Shown here: piece after piece, positions 17,063-27,709 of the stretch
Layout: the number at the start of each line of letters is the position of its first letter
How positions within the stretch are numbered: the first letter of the stretch is position 1
From: an uncultured Alphaproteobacteria bacterium
GTDB lineage: Bacteria > Pseudomonadota > Alphaproteobacteria > RF32 > CAG-239
Assembly (NCBI GenBank): GCA_934248075.1
Contig: CAKQKH010000007.1
Span: 1-55,047, forward strand
Direction of reading: 5' to 3'
DNA length: 55,047 nt
Program-made: the position numbers and the translations under genes
The notes under the pieces: model-generated
The model's input: the letters and a program-made list of their open reading frames with translations, nothing else
Databases searched by the model: none
What the model was told of the DNA's origin: nothing

Positions 17063-20000
17063 TTACTCGTTAGATGCGCCTTCTGCTGTTTTGGCTTCCA
17101 GAGCCTCGGCTTTAAGAGCCTGTATCTCTTTATCATTCTGAGCGGCAACCTTCTTCAAGGCTCTCAAAACAGTACCTGTACCGGCCGGAATCAAGCGTCC
17201 GACGATAACGTTTTCTTTCAAGCCCTTCAGAGTATCAACCTTGCCCTCAACTGCAGCTTCGGTCAATACACGAGTTGTTTCTTGGAATGATGCCGCCGAG
17301 ATAAACGACTTGGTCTGTAAAGACGCCTTGGTAATACCAAGCAAAATCGGATCGGCAGTCGCCGGAGTTTCGCCATTGGCAATCATCTTGGCGTTTTCAG
17401 CTTCAAAGACATCGCGATCAACTTGTTCGCCAATCAGGAAGGTAGTATCACCAGGAGCGGTAATCTCAACCTTGCGCAACATTTGCGAAACAATAACCTC
17501 AATGTGTTTATCGTTAATCTTAACACCTTGCAGACGATATACATCTTGGACTTCTTTAACCAGATATTCAGCCAGTTTTTCAACGCCCAAAACGCGCAAG
17601 ATATCGTGCGGCGCCGGAATACCGTCAACCAGAGAGTCGCCTTTCTTAACCACATCGCCGTCTTGAACAGCCAAATGGCGTCCCTTCGGGATCAGGTATT
17701 CAACCGGCTGACCCTTTTGCGGAACAACGGTAATTCTCTGTTTAGCTTTGTAGTCCTTGCCAAACTCAACCACACCGTCAATATCCGAGATAATAGCCGG
17801 ATCTTTCGGACGACGAGCCTCAAACAACTCGGCAACGCGCGGCAGACCGCCGGTAATATCTTTAGTCTTAGAGCTTTCTCTCGGAATACGAGCGATAACA
17901 TCACCGACTTGAACCTCATCACCGTTATCAACCGACAAAATTGCATCTGGTGACATATAGTAACGAACCTCTTTACCATTGTCGCCAGTGATGTGTTTGC
18001 CTTTCTTATCCTGCAGCATAATGCTCGGTTTCAGACCGGCAGAACCGGAGTTAGAACGCCAATCAATAACCACCTTAGAAACAATACCGGTGGTTTCATC
18101 GGTGCTCTCGCGAACCGATACATTGTTAATCAAGTCAACCAGTTCAACCTTACCGGCTTTTTCAGTAATAACCGGAACAGTAAACGGATCCCACTCGGCA
18201 ACTTTCTGGCCCTTTTTAACTTTAGAACCTTCAGCAACCAAAATCTTGGTTCCATAAGGAACATGGTGACGAGATTTTTCGCGTCCCTGTGAGTCAACGA
18301 TAACAATTTCACAGTTACGAGACAGGACAATTGCATGACCGTCAGTGTTAGTAACGGTATGATTGTTCTCCAGTTTGAGCTCACCGGCAAACGGAACTTC
18401 GACCGAGGCCTGCTCAGCACCTTTCTGAGCCGCACCACCGATGTGGAAGGTTCTCATGGTCAGCTGAGTACCAGGCTCACCGATTGACTGAGCGGCAATA
18501 ACACCGACCGCTTCGCCAACATTAACCGGAGTACCACGAGCCAAATCACGACCATAACAAGCCGCGCAAACACCGTCTTTGCTTTCGCAAGTCAGAACCG
18601 AACGGATCTTAACTTGTTCAACGCCGGCTGCCTCAACAACCTCAACATCGTTTTCGTCAATCAGCTTACCTTTCTTGACCAAAACTTCACCGGTTTCAGG
18701 ATGAACAATATCTTCCTGAATGGTACGACCGAGGATTCTGTCGCCGATAGAAACAACCACATTACCACCGTCAACAACCGGACGAACGATAATTCCGCGC
18801 TCGGTACCGCAATCGGTTTCGGTAATAACCACATCTTGAGCAACATCGACCAAACGACGAGTCAAATAACCGGAGTTAGCAGTCTTCAACGCCGTATCAG
18901 CCAAACCTTTACGAGCACCGTGGGTAGAGTTAAAGTACTCAAGCACGGTCAAACCTTCCTTAAAGTTGGAGATAATCGGTTGTTCAATAATTTCACCCGA
19001 CGGCTTGGCCATCAAACCACGCATACCGGCCAGCTGACGCATTTGGGCAGCCGAACCACGAGCTCCGGAGTGAGCCATCATATATACGGAGTTGATGTAA
19101 CCATGTTCGGTCTTGGAGATGTTTTTCATCATCTCATCTGCAACCTTATCGGTGCAGGCCGCCCAGATATCAACCACTTTATTGTATTTCTCACCCTTGG
19201 TGATAAGACCGTTCTGATACTGCTCTTCAAATTCCTTAACCTGTTTCTCGGTTTCGGCAATCAGTTCTTTTTTGGCAGCAGGTACAATCAAATCATCTTT
19301 ACCGAAAGAAATACCTGCCTTACAAGCATTGGTAAAGCCCAAAGTCATAATCTTATCTACAAACAAGCAGGTTTCTTTTTGGCCGCAGTGACGATAAATA
19401 GTATCGATGATTTCACCGATTTCTTTCTTACGCAGCAAGCGGTTAACCAAAGAGAACGGAACATTCTCATGTTTCGGCAGAGTCTCGGAAACGATAATGC
19501 GTCCCGGAGTAGTTTCTACCAAACCTTTAACCAGTTTGCCTTCATCGTTTACATATTCCATACGGCATTTAATCTTGGCGTGAAGATCAACAACTTTCTC
19601 GTTCAAAGCCAGCTGAACTTCATTGAAATCCGAGAATACCATGCCCTCACCGGACATACCTTCCGCATCGTAAGTCAGATAATAAATACCCAAAACCATG
19701 TCTTGAGTCGGCACGATAATCGGCTTACCTGATGCCGGAGACAAGATATTGTTGGTGGACATCATCAATACACGAGCTTCCAATTGAGCTTCAATTGACA
19801 ACGGAACGTGAACCGCCATTTGGTCACCATCGAAGTCGGCGTTGAACGCGGTACAAACCAACGGATGAAGGTGAATAGCCTTACCCTCAACCAATACCGG
19901 CTCAAAAGCCTGAATACCCAAACGGTGCAAGGTCGGAGCGCGGTTCAGCAATACCGGATGCTCACGAATAACTTCTTCCAGAATATCCCAAACCTCCGGA

Positions 20001-21217
20001 CGCTCTTTTTCAACCATACGTTTAGCAGCCTTAATGGTAGTAGCATGGCCGTAGAGTTCCAATTTGGCATATACAAACGGCTTAAACAATTCCAGAGCCA
20101 TCTTTTTGGGCAGACCGCACTGATGCAATTTGAGTTCCGGACCAACCGTAATAACCGAACGGCCGGAGTAGTCAACGCGTTTACCCAACAAGTTCTGACG
20201 GAAACGACCTTGTTTACCTTTGAGCATATCCGACAAAGATTTCAGCGGACGCTTGTTGGTGCCGGTAATCGCGCGGGCGCGGCGACCATTATCAAACAAA
20301 GCATCGACCGATTCCTGCAACATACGTTTTTCGTTACGGATAATAATATCCGGAGCATGCAGCTCAATCAAACGTTTCAAACGGTTGTTGCGGTTGATAA
20401 CTCTACGGTACAAATCGTTCAAATCAGAAGTGGCAAAACGACCGCCATCAAGCGGAACCAACGGACGCAACTCTGGCGGAATAACCGGCAGAACTGTCAA
20501 AATCATCCATTCCGGCTTGGTGTTGGATTCGATGAAAGATTCAATAATCTTCAAGCGTTTAACCAACTTTTTGCGCTTAGCTTCCGAAGCATTGTCTTTC
20601 AGCTCTTCACGAATATTTTTGCGCTCGCCTTCCAAATCAATAGCCGCCAAAATCTCACGGATTGCCTCGGCACCAATACCGGCGCGGAAAGCGTCTTCGC
20701 CATATTCATCAATAGCTTCCTGATACTGCTCTTCTGTCAACAGCTCATTCACAGTCAGCGGAGTCAGCCCCGGCTCAATCACGATGTAGTTTTCAAAGTA
20801 GAGAACTCTCTCCAAAGACTTCATCGGAATGTCGGTAATCATGGCAATACGGCTCGGCAAAGACTTCAGGAACCAAATATGAGCAACCGGAGCGGCCAGC
20901 TCAATGTGTCCCATTCTCTCGCGACGAACTTTTGCCAATGTAACTTCAACACCGCATTTTTCGCAGACAACGCCGCGATATTTCATGCGTTTGTACTTAC
21001 CGCACAAGCACTCATAATCTTTAACCGGACCAAAAATACGAGCGCAGAACAAACCGTCTCTTTCCGGTTTGAAGGTGCGATAGTTAATGGTTTCCGGTTT
21101 TTTCACCTCACCATAGGACCACGAACGAATCTGTTCAGGCGAGGCGATTGAAATTTTAATTTGGTCAAAAGATTCGCCAGATACCTGCTGACCAAAATAT
21201 TTCATAATATCATTCAT
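17063..21217 (-). CDS. rpoC: RNA polymerase beta' subunit
   Basis: 1384-residue largest subunit of RNA polymerase. It carries the N-terminal zinc-binding cysteines ('YECLCGKY', 'VVCEKCGVEV'), the active-site magnesium motif 'NADFDGDQMAVH', the bridge-helix/trigger-loop region ('GARGSAAQMRQLAGMRGLM') and the second zinc site ('SVLTCESKDGVCAACYG'). Length matches alphaproteobacterial RpoC. It starts 20 bp downstream of rpoB. The antisense frames over it, up to 447 codons, are shadows. No gene of the str operon follows. Confidence 0.99.
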   Translation of the reverse strand: MNDIMKYFGQQVSGESFDQIKISIASPEQIRSWSYGEVKKPETINYRTFKPERDGLFCARIFGPVKDYECLCGKYKRMKYRGVVCEKCGVEVTLAKVRRERMGHIELAAPVAHIWFLKSLPSRIAMITDIPMKSLERVLYFENYIVIEPGLTPLTVNELLTEEQYQEAIDEYGEDAFRAGIGAEAIREILAAIDLEGERKNIREELKDNASEAKRKKLVKRLKIIESFIESNTKPEWMILTVLPVIPPELRPLVPLDGGRFATSDLNDLYRRVINRNNRLKRLIELHAPDIIIRNEKRMLQESVDALFDNGRRARAITGTNKRPLKSLSDMLKGKQGRFRQNLLGKRVDYSGRSVITVGPELKLHQCGLPKKMALELFKPFVYAKLELYGHATTIKAAKRMVEKERPEVWDILEEVIREHPVLLNRAPTLHRLGIQAFEPVLVEGKAIHLHPLVCTAFNADFDGDQMAVHVPLSIEAQLEARVLMMSTNNILSPASGKPIIVPTQDMVLGIYYLTYDAEGMSGEGMVFSDFNEVQLALNEKVVDLHAKIKCRMEYVNDEGKLVKGLVETTPGRIIVSETLPKHENVPFSLVNRLLRKKEIGEIIDTIYRHCGQKETCLFVDKIMTLGFTNACKAGISFGKDDLIVPAAKKELIAETEKQVKEFEEQYQNGLITKGEKYNKVVDIWAACTDKVADEMMKNISKTEHGYINSVYMMAHSGARGSAAQMRQLAGMRGLMAKPSGEIIEQPIISNFKEGLTVLEYFNSTHGARKGLADTALKTANSGYLTRRLVDVAQDVVITETDCGTERGIIVRPVVDGGNVVVSIGDRILGRTIQEDIVHPETGEVLVKKGKLIDENDVEVVEAAGVEQVKIRSVLTCESKDGVCAACYGRDLARGTPVNVGEAVGVIAAQSIGEPGTQLTMRTFHIGGAAQKGAEQASVEVPFAGELKLENNHTVTNTDGHAIVLSRNCEIVIVDSQGREKSRHHVPYGTKILVAEGSKVKKGQKVAEWDPFTVPVITEKAGKVELVDLINNVSVRESTDETTGIVSKVVIDWRSNSGSAGLKPSIMLQDKKGKHITGDNGKEVRYYMSPDAILSVDNGDEVQVGDVIARIPRESSKTKDITGGLPRVAELFEARRPKDPAIISDIDGVVEFGKDYKAKQRITVVPQKGQPVEYLIPKGRHLAVQDGDVVKKGDSLVDGIPAPHDILRVLGVEKLAEYLVKEVQDVYRLQGVKINDKHIEVIVSQMLRKVEITAPGDTTFLIGEQVDRDVFEAENAKMIANGETPATADPILLGITKASLQTKSFISAASFQETTRVLTEAAVEGKVDTLKGLKENVIVGRLIPAGTGTVLRALKKVAAQNDKEIQALKAEALEAKTAEGASNE

Positions 21218-21236
21218 ATTCTAAATTCTCCTCAGC

Positions 21237-24200
21237 CTAAACTTCTTCATTCAACAATTCAACATTCAAGCACAAAGACTTAATTTCCTTGGTCAAAACG
21301 TTGAAAGATTCCGGAACGCCGGCCTCAAAACTGTCTTCGCCGCGAACGATAGCCTCATAAACTTTAGTACGTCCGTTAACGTCATCAGACTTGACAGTCA
21401 GCATTTCCTGCAAGGTATAAGCAGCACCATAAGCCTGCAATGCCCAAACTTCCATTTCACCGAAGCGTTGGCCGCCGAATTGCGCCTTACCACCCAACGG
21501 CTGCTGGGTAACCAAGCTGTACGGACCAACCGAACGAGCATGCATTTTCTCATCAACGATGTGGTGCAATTTAATCATATAAATGATACCCACGGTAACT
21601 TTACGGTCAAACTTTTCACCGGTGCGGCCGTCATACAAATCAATCTGGCCAGATGTCGGCAAACCAGCCTTAGACAACATCTCATTAATGTCATCGCCGG
21701 TAGCACCGTCAAATACCGGAGTAGCCATCGGCACACCGCGTTTCAGGTTCGGAATCATCAATTCCAAATCTTCCATGCTCATGTCGGCAATCTCACGTTT
21801 ATATTGTTTTTCGCCATAAACGTCTTTAAGTTTGGCGCGTAATTCTTTCTCACTGGACTGACCGGCTTTGTACTGATCCAACAATTCATTGAGTTGCTGA
21901 CCGAGTTTTTGAGCTGCCCAACCCAAGTGAGTTTCCAAAATTTGCCCTACGTTCATACGAGAGGGAACGCCCAACGGATTCAACACGATATCAACCGGAG
22001 TACCATCTTCCATATAAGGCATATCCTGCAGCGGCAGAACACGCGAAATTGTACCCTTGTTACCGTGACGACCGGCAATCTTATCGCCGGATTGGATCTT
22101 ACGTTTGGTAGCAATAAAGACTTTAACCATCTTCAATACACCGGGCAGCAAGTCATCGCCGCGTTGAACTTTCTCAACTTTGTCGTCAAAGTGCTTCTGG
22201 ATTTTCTCCATACGATTATCGTATGCAGTCAGAAGTTCTTCAATGTTGGCCATAACTGTCTCGTCTTTAACGACAATCTTACGCCATTGAGAAGACGGAA
22301 TTTCAGCCAATTTTTCTTCGCTGATTTCAGTATTTTTGGCCAATGTTCCCTTAGGAGCGTCAACCACTTTCTGTCCAAGCAACATGCTCTTCAAACGAGC
22401 TTCCACATTGCGGCGGATAATGGCAATTTCATCATCGCGGTCTTTAGCCAGAGCCGAAATTTCTTCCTGCTCAATGGTCAAAGCGCGTTCATCTTTCTCT
22501 ACGCCGCGGCGAGAGAATACATGAACATCAACCACAATACCTTCAATACCCGGCTGAACCCGCAAAGACGTATCGCGAACATCAGAGGCTTTTTCGCCAA
22601 AGATAGCCCGCAACAGTTTCTCTTCCGGAGTAACCGGAGATTCGCCTTTCGGAGTTACCTTACCAACCAGAATATCACCGGCCTTAACTTCGGCGCCAAT
22701 ATATACGATACCAGCCTCGTCAAGATTACGCAGAGCTTCTTCACCAACGTTCGGAATATCACGAGTGATTTCTTCCTGACCCAGTTTGGTATCACGAGCC
22801 ATAACCTCAAATTCTTCAATATGCAGAGAGGTAAAGACATCATCGCGAGAAATTCTTTCGGAGAGCAAAATCGCATCTTCGTAGTTCAAACCATTCCATG
22901 GCATAAAGGCAACCAATACGTTTTTGCCCAAAGCCAACTCGCCCATATCGGTGCATTGGCCGTCAGCCATAATATCACCGGCATGAACCTCATCACCAAC
23001 CTTAACCAACGGAATTTGGTTAATGCAGGTATTTTGGTTAGAACGACGGAACTTCTGCAAGCGGTAGATTTCAACACCGGCATCTGCGGCATGCTCATCT
23101 TTAGAACGAACCACGATACGGTTGGCATCTACGGCATCAACAACACCATCGGCTTTGCAAACCACGGTTGCGCCGGAATCTTTGGCTACAACGCCTTCAA
23201 CGCCGGTACCTACCAACGGAGCTTCCGAACGCAGCAAAGGCACGCCTTGGCGCTGCATGTTAGAACCCATCAAAGCACGGTTCGCATCATCGTTTTCCAA
23301 GAACGGAATCAAGGCTGTCGCAACCGAAACCAACTGTTTCGGAGAAACGTCAATAAAGTCGATTTCGTTCGGATGAGCAAATTCAAATTCACCGGCTTTG
23401 CGGCAAGCAATCAAATCATTTTCAAAGCTGCCGTCGTCTTTAACTTTGGCATTAGCTTCAGCGATTCGATATTTGCCCTCTTCATTGGCCGACAAATATA
23501 CCACATCGCTGGTAACCTTGCCGTTTACAACCTTGCGATACGGACATTCAATAAAACCATATTTATTGATACGGGCATAGGTTGACAGAGAGTTAATCAA
23601 ACCAATGTTCGGACCTTCAGGAGTTTCAATCGGGCAGATACGACCATAGTGGGTCGGATGCACGTCGCGAACCTCAAATCCAGCGCGGTCACGAGACAAA
23701 CCACCGGGGCCCAAAGCTGACAAACGACGTTTATGGGTAATTTCAGACAATGGGTTGTTCTGATCCATAAACTGAGACAGCTGAGAAGAACCAAAGAACT
23801 CGCGAATAACTGCAGCAATAGGTTTGGCATTAACCAAATCCTGCGGCTTAACATTATTCAGGTTTTCAGAACTCATGCGCTCGCGAATAGCACGCTCCAT
23901 CCGCAACAAGCCCATGCGATACTGGTTTTCCATCAACTCGCCGACTGAGCGAACACGACGGTTGCCCAAGTGGTCAATATCATCAACTTCGCCTTTGCCA
24001 TCGCGCAATTCACAAAGTCTTTTAACAATACGCAAAATATCATCTTTGCGAAGAGTACCCAGAGTATCCGGAGCATCTTCAAAAGAAATATCCAAAGCAA
24101 TGTTAATCTTTACACGGCCGACAGAAGACAAATCGTAACGATCTTTATCAAAGAACAAGCTGTAAAACATCTGATCAGCGGTTTCATATGTCGGAGGATC

Positions 24201-25412
24201 ACCGGGGCGCATAACACGATAGATATCCAACAATGCTTCTTCACGGCAGCTGTTCTTATCAGCGGCCAAAGTATTGCGGATATACGGACCGACATTTACA
24301 CCGTCAATAAACAAAGTTTTAATTTCGGTAATCTTATTGGCGGCAAATTTATCCAACATTTCCTGAGTAATCTCATCGCCGGCCTCAGCCAAAACCTCGC
24401 CGGTTTTAGCCACAACAACATTATGAGCCAAGAATTTGCCCAACATCTGTTCCGGAGTAACTTTATAATACTCCAAGCCGTCATCAGCCAATTTTTGAGC
24501 CGAACGCGGAGAAAGTTTTTTGCCCTGCTCCAAAACCACCTTGCCGGTAGCGGCGTTAACCAAATCAAACTCAAATTTAACGCCTTTCATGCGCTCGGGA
24601 ACAAATTTAACCTTCCAAGCCTTTTTGTCGGCGACATAATCATCGGTATCATAGAAATAATTCAAAATTTCTTCTTTATCCATACCTTTGATTTCGGCCG
24701 GATCAATCTTTTTGCCTTTTTTAGCCAAGGCAGCAATTTTGTCTTCGGTTTCTTTGGAATACAAAGAATACAAGATTGAAGTAACCGGCAACTTGCGGCG
24801 GCGGTCAATACGAGCATAAACCAAATCTTTGGCGTCAAATTCGAAATCAAGCCAAGAACCACGATAAGGAATAACCCGAGCCGCAAACAAATATTTACCG
24901 CTGGCCATGGTTTTGCCTTTGTCATGATCAAAAAACACGCCCGGAGAACGGTGCATCTGTGATACAACCACGCGCTCGGTACCATTAAAAATAAACGTGC
25001 CTTTGTCGGTCATCAAGGGAATATCGCCCATATAAACATCTTGCTCTTTGATGTCGTGGATAGACTTGGCACCGGTAGCCTCATCGGTATCCCAAACCAC
25101 CAAACGCAGAGTAGCCTTAACCGGAGCGGCAAAAGTCATATCGCGTTTGATGCATTCATCAACGTCATATTTCGGCTCTTCGAGTTCATAATTTACAAAC
25201 TCCAATTCGCCGTTACCGGAAAAGTCTTTAATCGGAAAAATAGATTTGAAAACTTCTTCCAAACCGAACTCGCATTTTTCGGCGCCTTTGGCTTGAATAA
25301 AGCTGTTATAAGAACCAGTCTGAACTTCAATCAGATTCGGCATATCGGCAACAGCGTCGATTCGGCCGAAGTTTCTTCTTACACGTCTTTTGCTCGTATA
25401 AGATTCCTTCAT
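21237..25412 (-). CDS. rpoB: RNA polymerase beta subunit
   Basis: 1391-residue second subunit. The rifampicin region reads 'SSQLSQFMDQNNPLSEITHK' and 'RRLSALGPGGLSRDRAG', the wild-type-like sequence with no obvious resistance change. 'GDKIAGRHGNKGTISRVLP' and 'PFDGATGDDI'-type catalytic-face motifs ('TPVFDGATGDDINEML') are present, and the C-terminus contains 'GGKAQFGGQRFGEMEVWALQ'. It forms an operon with rpoC. Unlike the usual arrangement, rplL is 1.9 kb away, with an opposite-strand gene and repeats between, so rpoB must have its own promoter in 25413-25700. Confidence 0.99.
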   Translation of the reverse strand: MKESYTSKRRVRRNFGRIDAVADMPNLIEVQTGSYNSFIQAKGAEKCEFGLEEVFKSIFPIKDFSGNGELEFVNYELEEPKYDVDECIKRDMTFAAPVKATLRLVVWDTDEATGAKSIHDIKEQDVYMGDIPLMTDKGTFIFNGTERVVVSQMHRSPGVFFDHDKGKTMASGKYLFAARVIPYRGSWLDFEFDAKDLVYARIDRRRKLPVTSILYSLYSKETEDKIAALAKKGKKIDPAEIKGMDKEEILNYFYDTDDYVADKKAWKVKFVPERMKGVKFEFDLVNAATGKVVLEQGKKLSPRSAQKLADDGLEYYKVTPEQMLGKFLAHNVVVAKTGEVLAEAGDEITQEMLDKFAANKITEIKTLFIDGVNVGPYIRNTLAADKNSCREEALLDIYRVMRPGDPPTYETADQMFYSLFFDKDRYDLSSVGRVKINIALDISFEDAPDTLGTLRKDDILRIVKRLCELRDGKGEVDDIDHLGNRRVRSVGELMENQYRMGLLRMERAIRERMSSENLNNVKPQDLVNAKPIAAVIREFFGSSQLSQFMDQNNPLSEITHKRRLSALGPGGLSRDRAGFEVRDVHPTHYGRICPIETPEGPNIGLINSLSTYARINKYGFIECPYRKVVNGKVTSDVVYLSANEEGKYRIAEANAKVKDDGSFENDLIACRKAGEFEFAHPNEIDFIDVSPKQLVSVATALIPFLENDDANRALMGSNMQRQGVPLLRSEAPLVGTGVEGVVAKDSGATVVCKADGVVDAVDANRIVVRSKDEHAADAGVEIYRLQKFRRSNQNTCINQIPLVKVGDEVHAGDIMADGQCTDMGELALGKNVLVAFMPWNGLNYEDAILLSERISRDDVFTSLHIEEFEVMARDTKLGQEEITRDIPNVGEEALRNLDEAGIVYIGAEVKAGDILVGKVTPKGESPVTPEEKLLRAIFGEKASDVRDTSLRVQPGIEGIVVDVHVFSRRGVEKDERALTIEQEEISALAKDRDDEIAIIRRNVEARLKSMLLGQKVVDAPKGTLAKNTEISEEKLAEIPSSQWRKIVVKDETVMANIEELLTAYDNRMEKIQKHFDDKVEKVQRGDDLLPGVLKMVKVFIATKRKIQSGDKIAGRHGNKGTISRVLPLQDMPYMEDGTPVDIVLNPLGVPSRMNVGQILETHLGWAAQKLGQQLNELLDQYKAGQSSEKELRAKLKDVYGEKQYKREIADMSMEDLELMIPNLKRGVPMATPVFDGATGDDINEMLSKAGLPTSGQIDLYDGRTGEKFDRKVTVGIIYMIKLHHIVDEKMHARSVGPYSLVTQQPLGGKAQFGGQRFGEMEVWALQAYGAAYTLQEMLTVKSDDVNGRTKVYEAIVRGEDSFEAGVPESFNVLTKEIKSLCLNVELLNEEV

Positions 25413-25688
25413 TGTGTATTATCCTTTTTTGGTTAAAATCTGCGGCCATACTATCAGTTCCAAGACTGAATCCCGCGCGCAGAGGGTTATTTACTGTAAC
25501 GTTACAAAATAAGAAATGCGTGTAAACCGGCGGCACCCGAGGCATTGCACCCAATCATCGCGCCGATTCGTATAAATAATTTTCGAAAATTCGTTTTCTT
25601 GTACACCTAAGCGATTCAATTTGCAACATAAATTTTCATTAAAAAAGGGGCAAAATCTCAACTTTTTTTGCCCCAAATTTGCAATTTA

Positions 25689-25717
25689 TTGACATTTTTC
25701 TTTTCATCACTTAAACT
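25689..25717 (+). promoter_or_regulatory. Sigma70-type promoter for the gene at 25759
   Basis: TTGACA (25689-25694), 17-bp spacer, TAAACT (25712-25717), about 40 bp before the ATG. Confidence 0.55.
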
Positions 25718-25758
25718 TTCGAATCATAATAAAATTATTAACTTTTAAACTTACGATT

Positions 25759-26295
25759 ATGAATGTATTTTTTGACATCTGCGCTGCAATTTTAGCACTG
25801 CTCAGTGGTGTAAGTTTTGCTTTATCATCGCCACGCGCCAAACTGCTTAAAATTACCAGTTTGCTAATATTTACAACAGCTATAATTTGCAACGTCACCA
25901 ACATCAGTTCAGATCTTGGAGGCTTGAGTTTAGAAAACTCAATCACAGATTGGATGGGTATAATTGCTCTAAGTATTCTACCTTGTTTGATATTAGCTTT
26001 GCTGGGTTATATTTGCATCTGCTTTCCCAAATTTTGGCGTAGCTATATATCCAACAATTCTGAATTTTCAACTCTGACAAAGATTATGCTGGCAACATTG
26101 ATTTTTGCCTCTTTAGCAACGTTTGCTATCTTTGCGATCGGGCTATTTCTGAGCAGCACCGGTGTTACAATTGCTGTTTTGTTTGGAGCAACCTTTGCCG
26201 CCTTAATCGGTCTAACGCTAGCTCTAGCTTTCTTGGTATGTGACTGCATTTACAATGTAGCAAAACATTTGCTTAAACTACATCGTAAACACTAA
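25759..26295 (+). CDS. Four-helix integral membrane protein, unknown
   Basis: 178 residues with four clear hydrophobic segments (about 4-22, 32-52 preceded by Lys, 68-90, 112-135 with a fifth continuing to ~160). The two longest are 'IALSILPCLILALLGYICIC' and 'GATFAALIGLTLALAFLVCD'. The C-terminus is basic ('LLKLHRKH'). No catalytic or transport motif is visible and the family is not recognised. It is transcribed opposite to its ribosomal and RNA-polymerase neighbours and is closed by a terminator at 26298, consistent with a later insertion into the rpl-rpo cluster. Confidence 0.7.
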   Translation: MNVFFDICAAILALLSGVSFALSSPRAKLLKITSLLIFTTAIICNVTNISSDLGGLSLENSITDWMGIIALSILPCLILALLGYICICFPKFWRSYISNNSEFSTLTKIMLATLIFASLATFAIFAIGLFLSSTGVTIAVLFGATFAALIGLTLALAFLVCDCIYNVAKHLLKLHRKH

Positions 26296-26297
26296 TC

Positions 26298-26332
26298 AAA
26301 AGCCTTTCTGTCTGCAAAACAGAAAGGCTTTT
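26298..26332. terminator. Terminator after the membrane-protein gene
   Basis: AAAAGCCTTTCTG/CAGAAAGGCTTTT stem, 13 bp, with a 9-nt loop. Confidence 0.88.
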
Positions 26333-26452
26333 GGCTTTGCCGCTTACATCTCCGCCACATATATTATATTACGCTATACCACACTCCACCACACTCCACA
26401 CTCAACGCACCTGCTACTTGCTACTCGACCCAAACTTCCCATCTTTTTTTTC

Positions 26453-26520
26453 ACTCCTAACTCCTAGCTCCTAACTCCTAACTCCTAACTTCTAACTCCT
26501 AACTTCTAACTCCTACCCCC
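26453..26520. repeat. Simple tandem repeat of an 8-mer (TAACTCCT type)
   Basis: About eight imperfect units of 'aactcct'/'aacttct'. Together with its C/T-rich flanks it fills the noncoding stretch 26340-26560, which holds no gene. Confidence 0.8.
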
Positions 26521-26560
26521 TACCCCATCTTCTTTCTCTCCCAACCCCTACATTCGCCTA

Positions 26561-26592
26561 CATATTATCGTTTATCGATAGGCGATAATATG
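26561..26592. repeat. TATCGATA-centred palindrome
   Basis: CATATTATCG and CGATAATATG arms flank 'tttatcgatagg'. Nearly the same palindrome occurs at 54600-54632, and its half units recur in the array at 54219-54504. Confidence 0.7.
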
Positions 26593-26837
26593 TGCAAAAA
26601 CAATACATTAATATTGGATTGAGAATGTTAATCTTCGTTGCATTGTTAAATTATTATATTAGTACATTGCTTCTTTACTGTTTTAATTATCTAACTTTGT
26701 TGCCTCTCGCTATTTATAATACAGACTAAACTTCAAAAGCTCTTTTATACAGTCCCAAGCTGTTAAAAATTTCCCCCGCCAAACACACGCAAATTCACCC
26801 CCATAAACAAGTTATCTAAATCTCAAGATAAAAAACA

Positions 26838-27228
26838 AATAAAAAGGCTGAAAATCCTCTGCCACGTGCACAGCAAACTTCGCAGAATGGCTTAGATAGA
26901 GCAAAAAACAAAGCGGTTGAAATTTTAGTGTCCAAAGACGTACATGAATTTCAACCGCCTGCATCATCTCAAAGAATTTAGATAGAACGTGCGAATAGAA
27001 GTAAAAATAGAAAAGCTGAAAACCCTTTGCCACATGCACAGCAAACTTCGCAGAATGGCTTAGATAGAACAAAAAACAAAGCGGCTGAAATTTTAATGTA
27101 CAAAGACGTACATGAATTTCAACCGCCTGCATCATCTCAAAGAAGTTAGATAGAACGTGCGAATAGAAGTAAAAATAGAAAAGCTGAAAATCCTAGTGTA
27201 CAACATAGTACATGAATTCTCAGCTTTT
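26838..27228. repeat. 168-bp tandem duplication carrying GTAC hairpins
   Basis: Two head-to-tail units of 168 bp (phase marker 'cagcaaacttcgcagaatgg' at 26871 and 27039) and the start of a third. Each full unit contains a hairpin 'gcgg(t/c)tgaaatttta' ... 'tgaatttcaaccgc' around the GTAC apex. The third, partial unit (27180-27228) is a complete hairpin: 'aaaagctgaaaatcctagtg' pairs with 'catgaattctcagctttt'. Read on the minus strand it is followed by T-rich sequence and probably terminates rplJL transcripts. A 107-codon minus frame here is repeat-derived. Confidence 0.8.
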
Positions 27229-27274
27229 TCTAATTTTTACGATTAGTCGCCGTTATAGCTAACTTCTCGGCAAA

Positions 27275-27646
27275 CTACTTGAGTTCAACCTTAGCCCCAG
27301 CCTCTTCCAATTTCTTCTTCATTTCTTCGGCTTCAGCTTTGGCAACACCCTCTTTGATGGTCTTCGGAGCGCCATCTACCAAGTCTTTGGCTTCTTTCAG
27401 GCCCAGACCGGTAATGGTACGAACTTCTTTAATAACGTTAATCTTGTTGGCGCCGGCTTCAGCGAGAACAACATCAAATTCGTCTTTCTCTTCAGCGGCA
27501 GCAGCACCGGCAGCACCACCGGCAGCAACAGCAACAGCAGCGGCGGCAGAAACGCCCCACTTTTCTTCCAACATTTTAGACAGGTCAGCTGCTTCCATAA
27601 CGGTCAAAGCAGACAATTCATCAACTAATTTGGCTAAATCGGCCAT
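27275..27646 (-). CDS. rplL: 50S ribosomal protein L7/L12
   Basis: 123-residue stalk protein that recruits translation factors. It has an N-terminal dimerisation helix region ('LAKLVDELSALTVMEAADL'), an Ala/Gly-rich hinge (about 37-52) and a C-terminal globular domain with 'EKDEFDVVLAEAGANKINVI' and 'GLGLKEAKDLVDGAP'. It is co-transcribed with rplJ 63 bp upstream. Confidence 0.98.
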   Translation of the reverse strand: MADLAKLVDELSALTVMEAADLSKMLEEKWGVSAAAAVAVAAGGAAGAAAAEEKDEFDVVLAEAGANKINVIKEVRTITGLGLKEAKDLVDGAPKTIKEGVAKAEAEEMKKKLEEAGAKVELK

Positions 27647-27709
27647 TTTTTTTCTCCAATAAATAAATTAAACAGTTATTATTCAATCTTGCATCTACAA
27701 ACAGAAAAA

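Noticed and set aside
18614..24779. Long open frames opposite rpoC and rpoB (up to 563 codons)
   Set aside because: They are antisense shadows of highly conserved genes, lack ribosome sites and have no family motifs.
26453..26520. CRISPR array
   Set aside because: The unit is an 8-mer simple repeat without spacers; the arrays near 54.2-54.9 kb have near-identical, not unique, spacers. No cas gene is present.
26812..27135. 107-codon minus frame with an internal repeat
   Set aside because: It is only the translation of the 168-bp tandem duplication with its hairpins.
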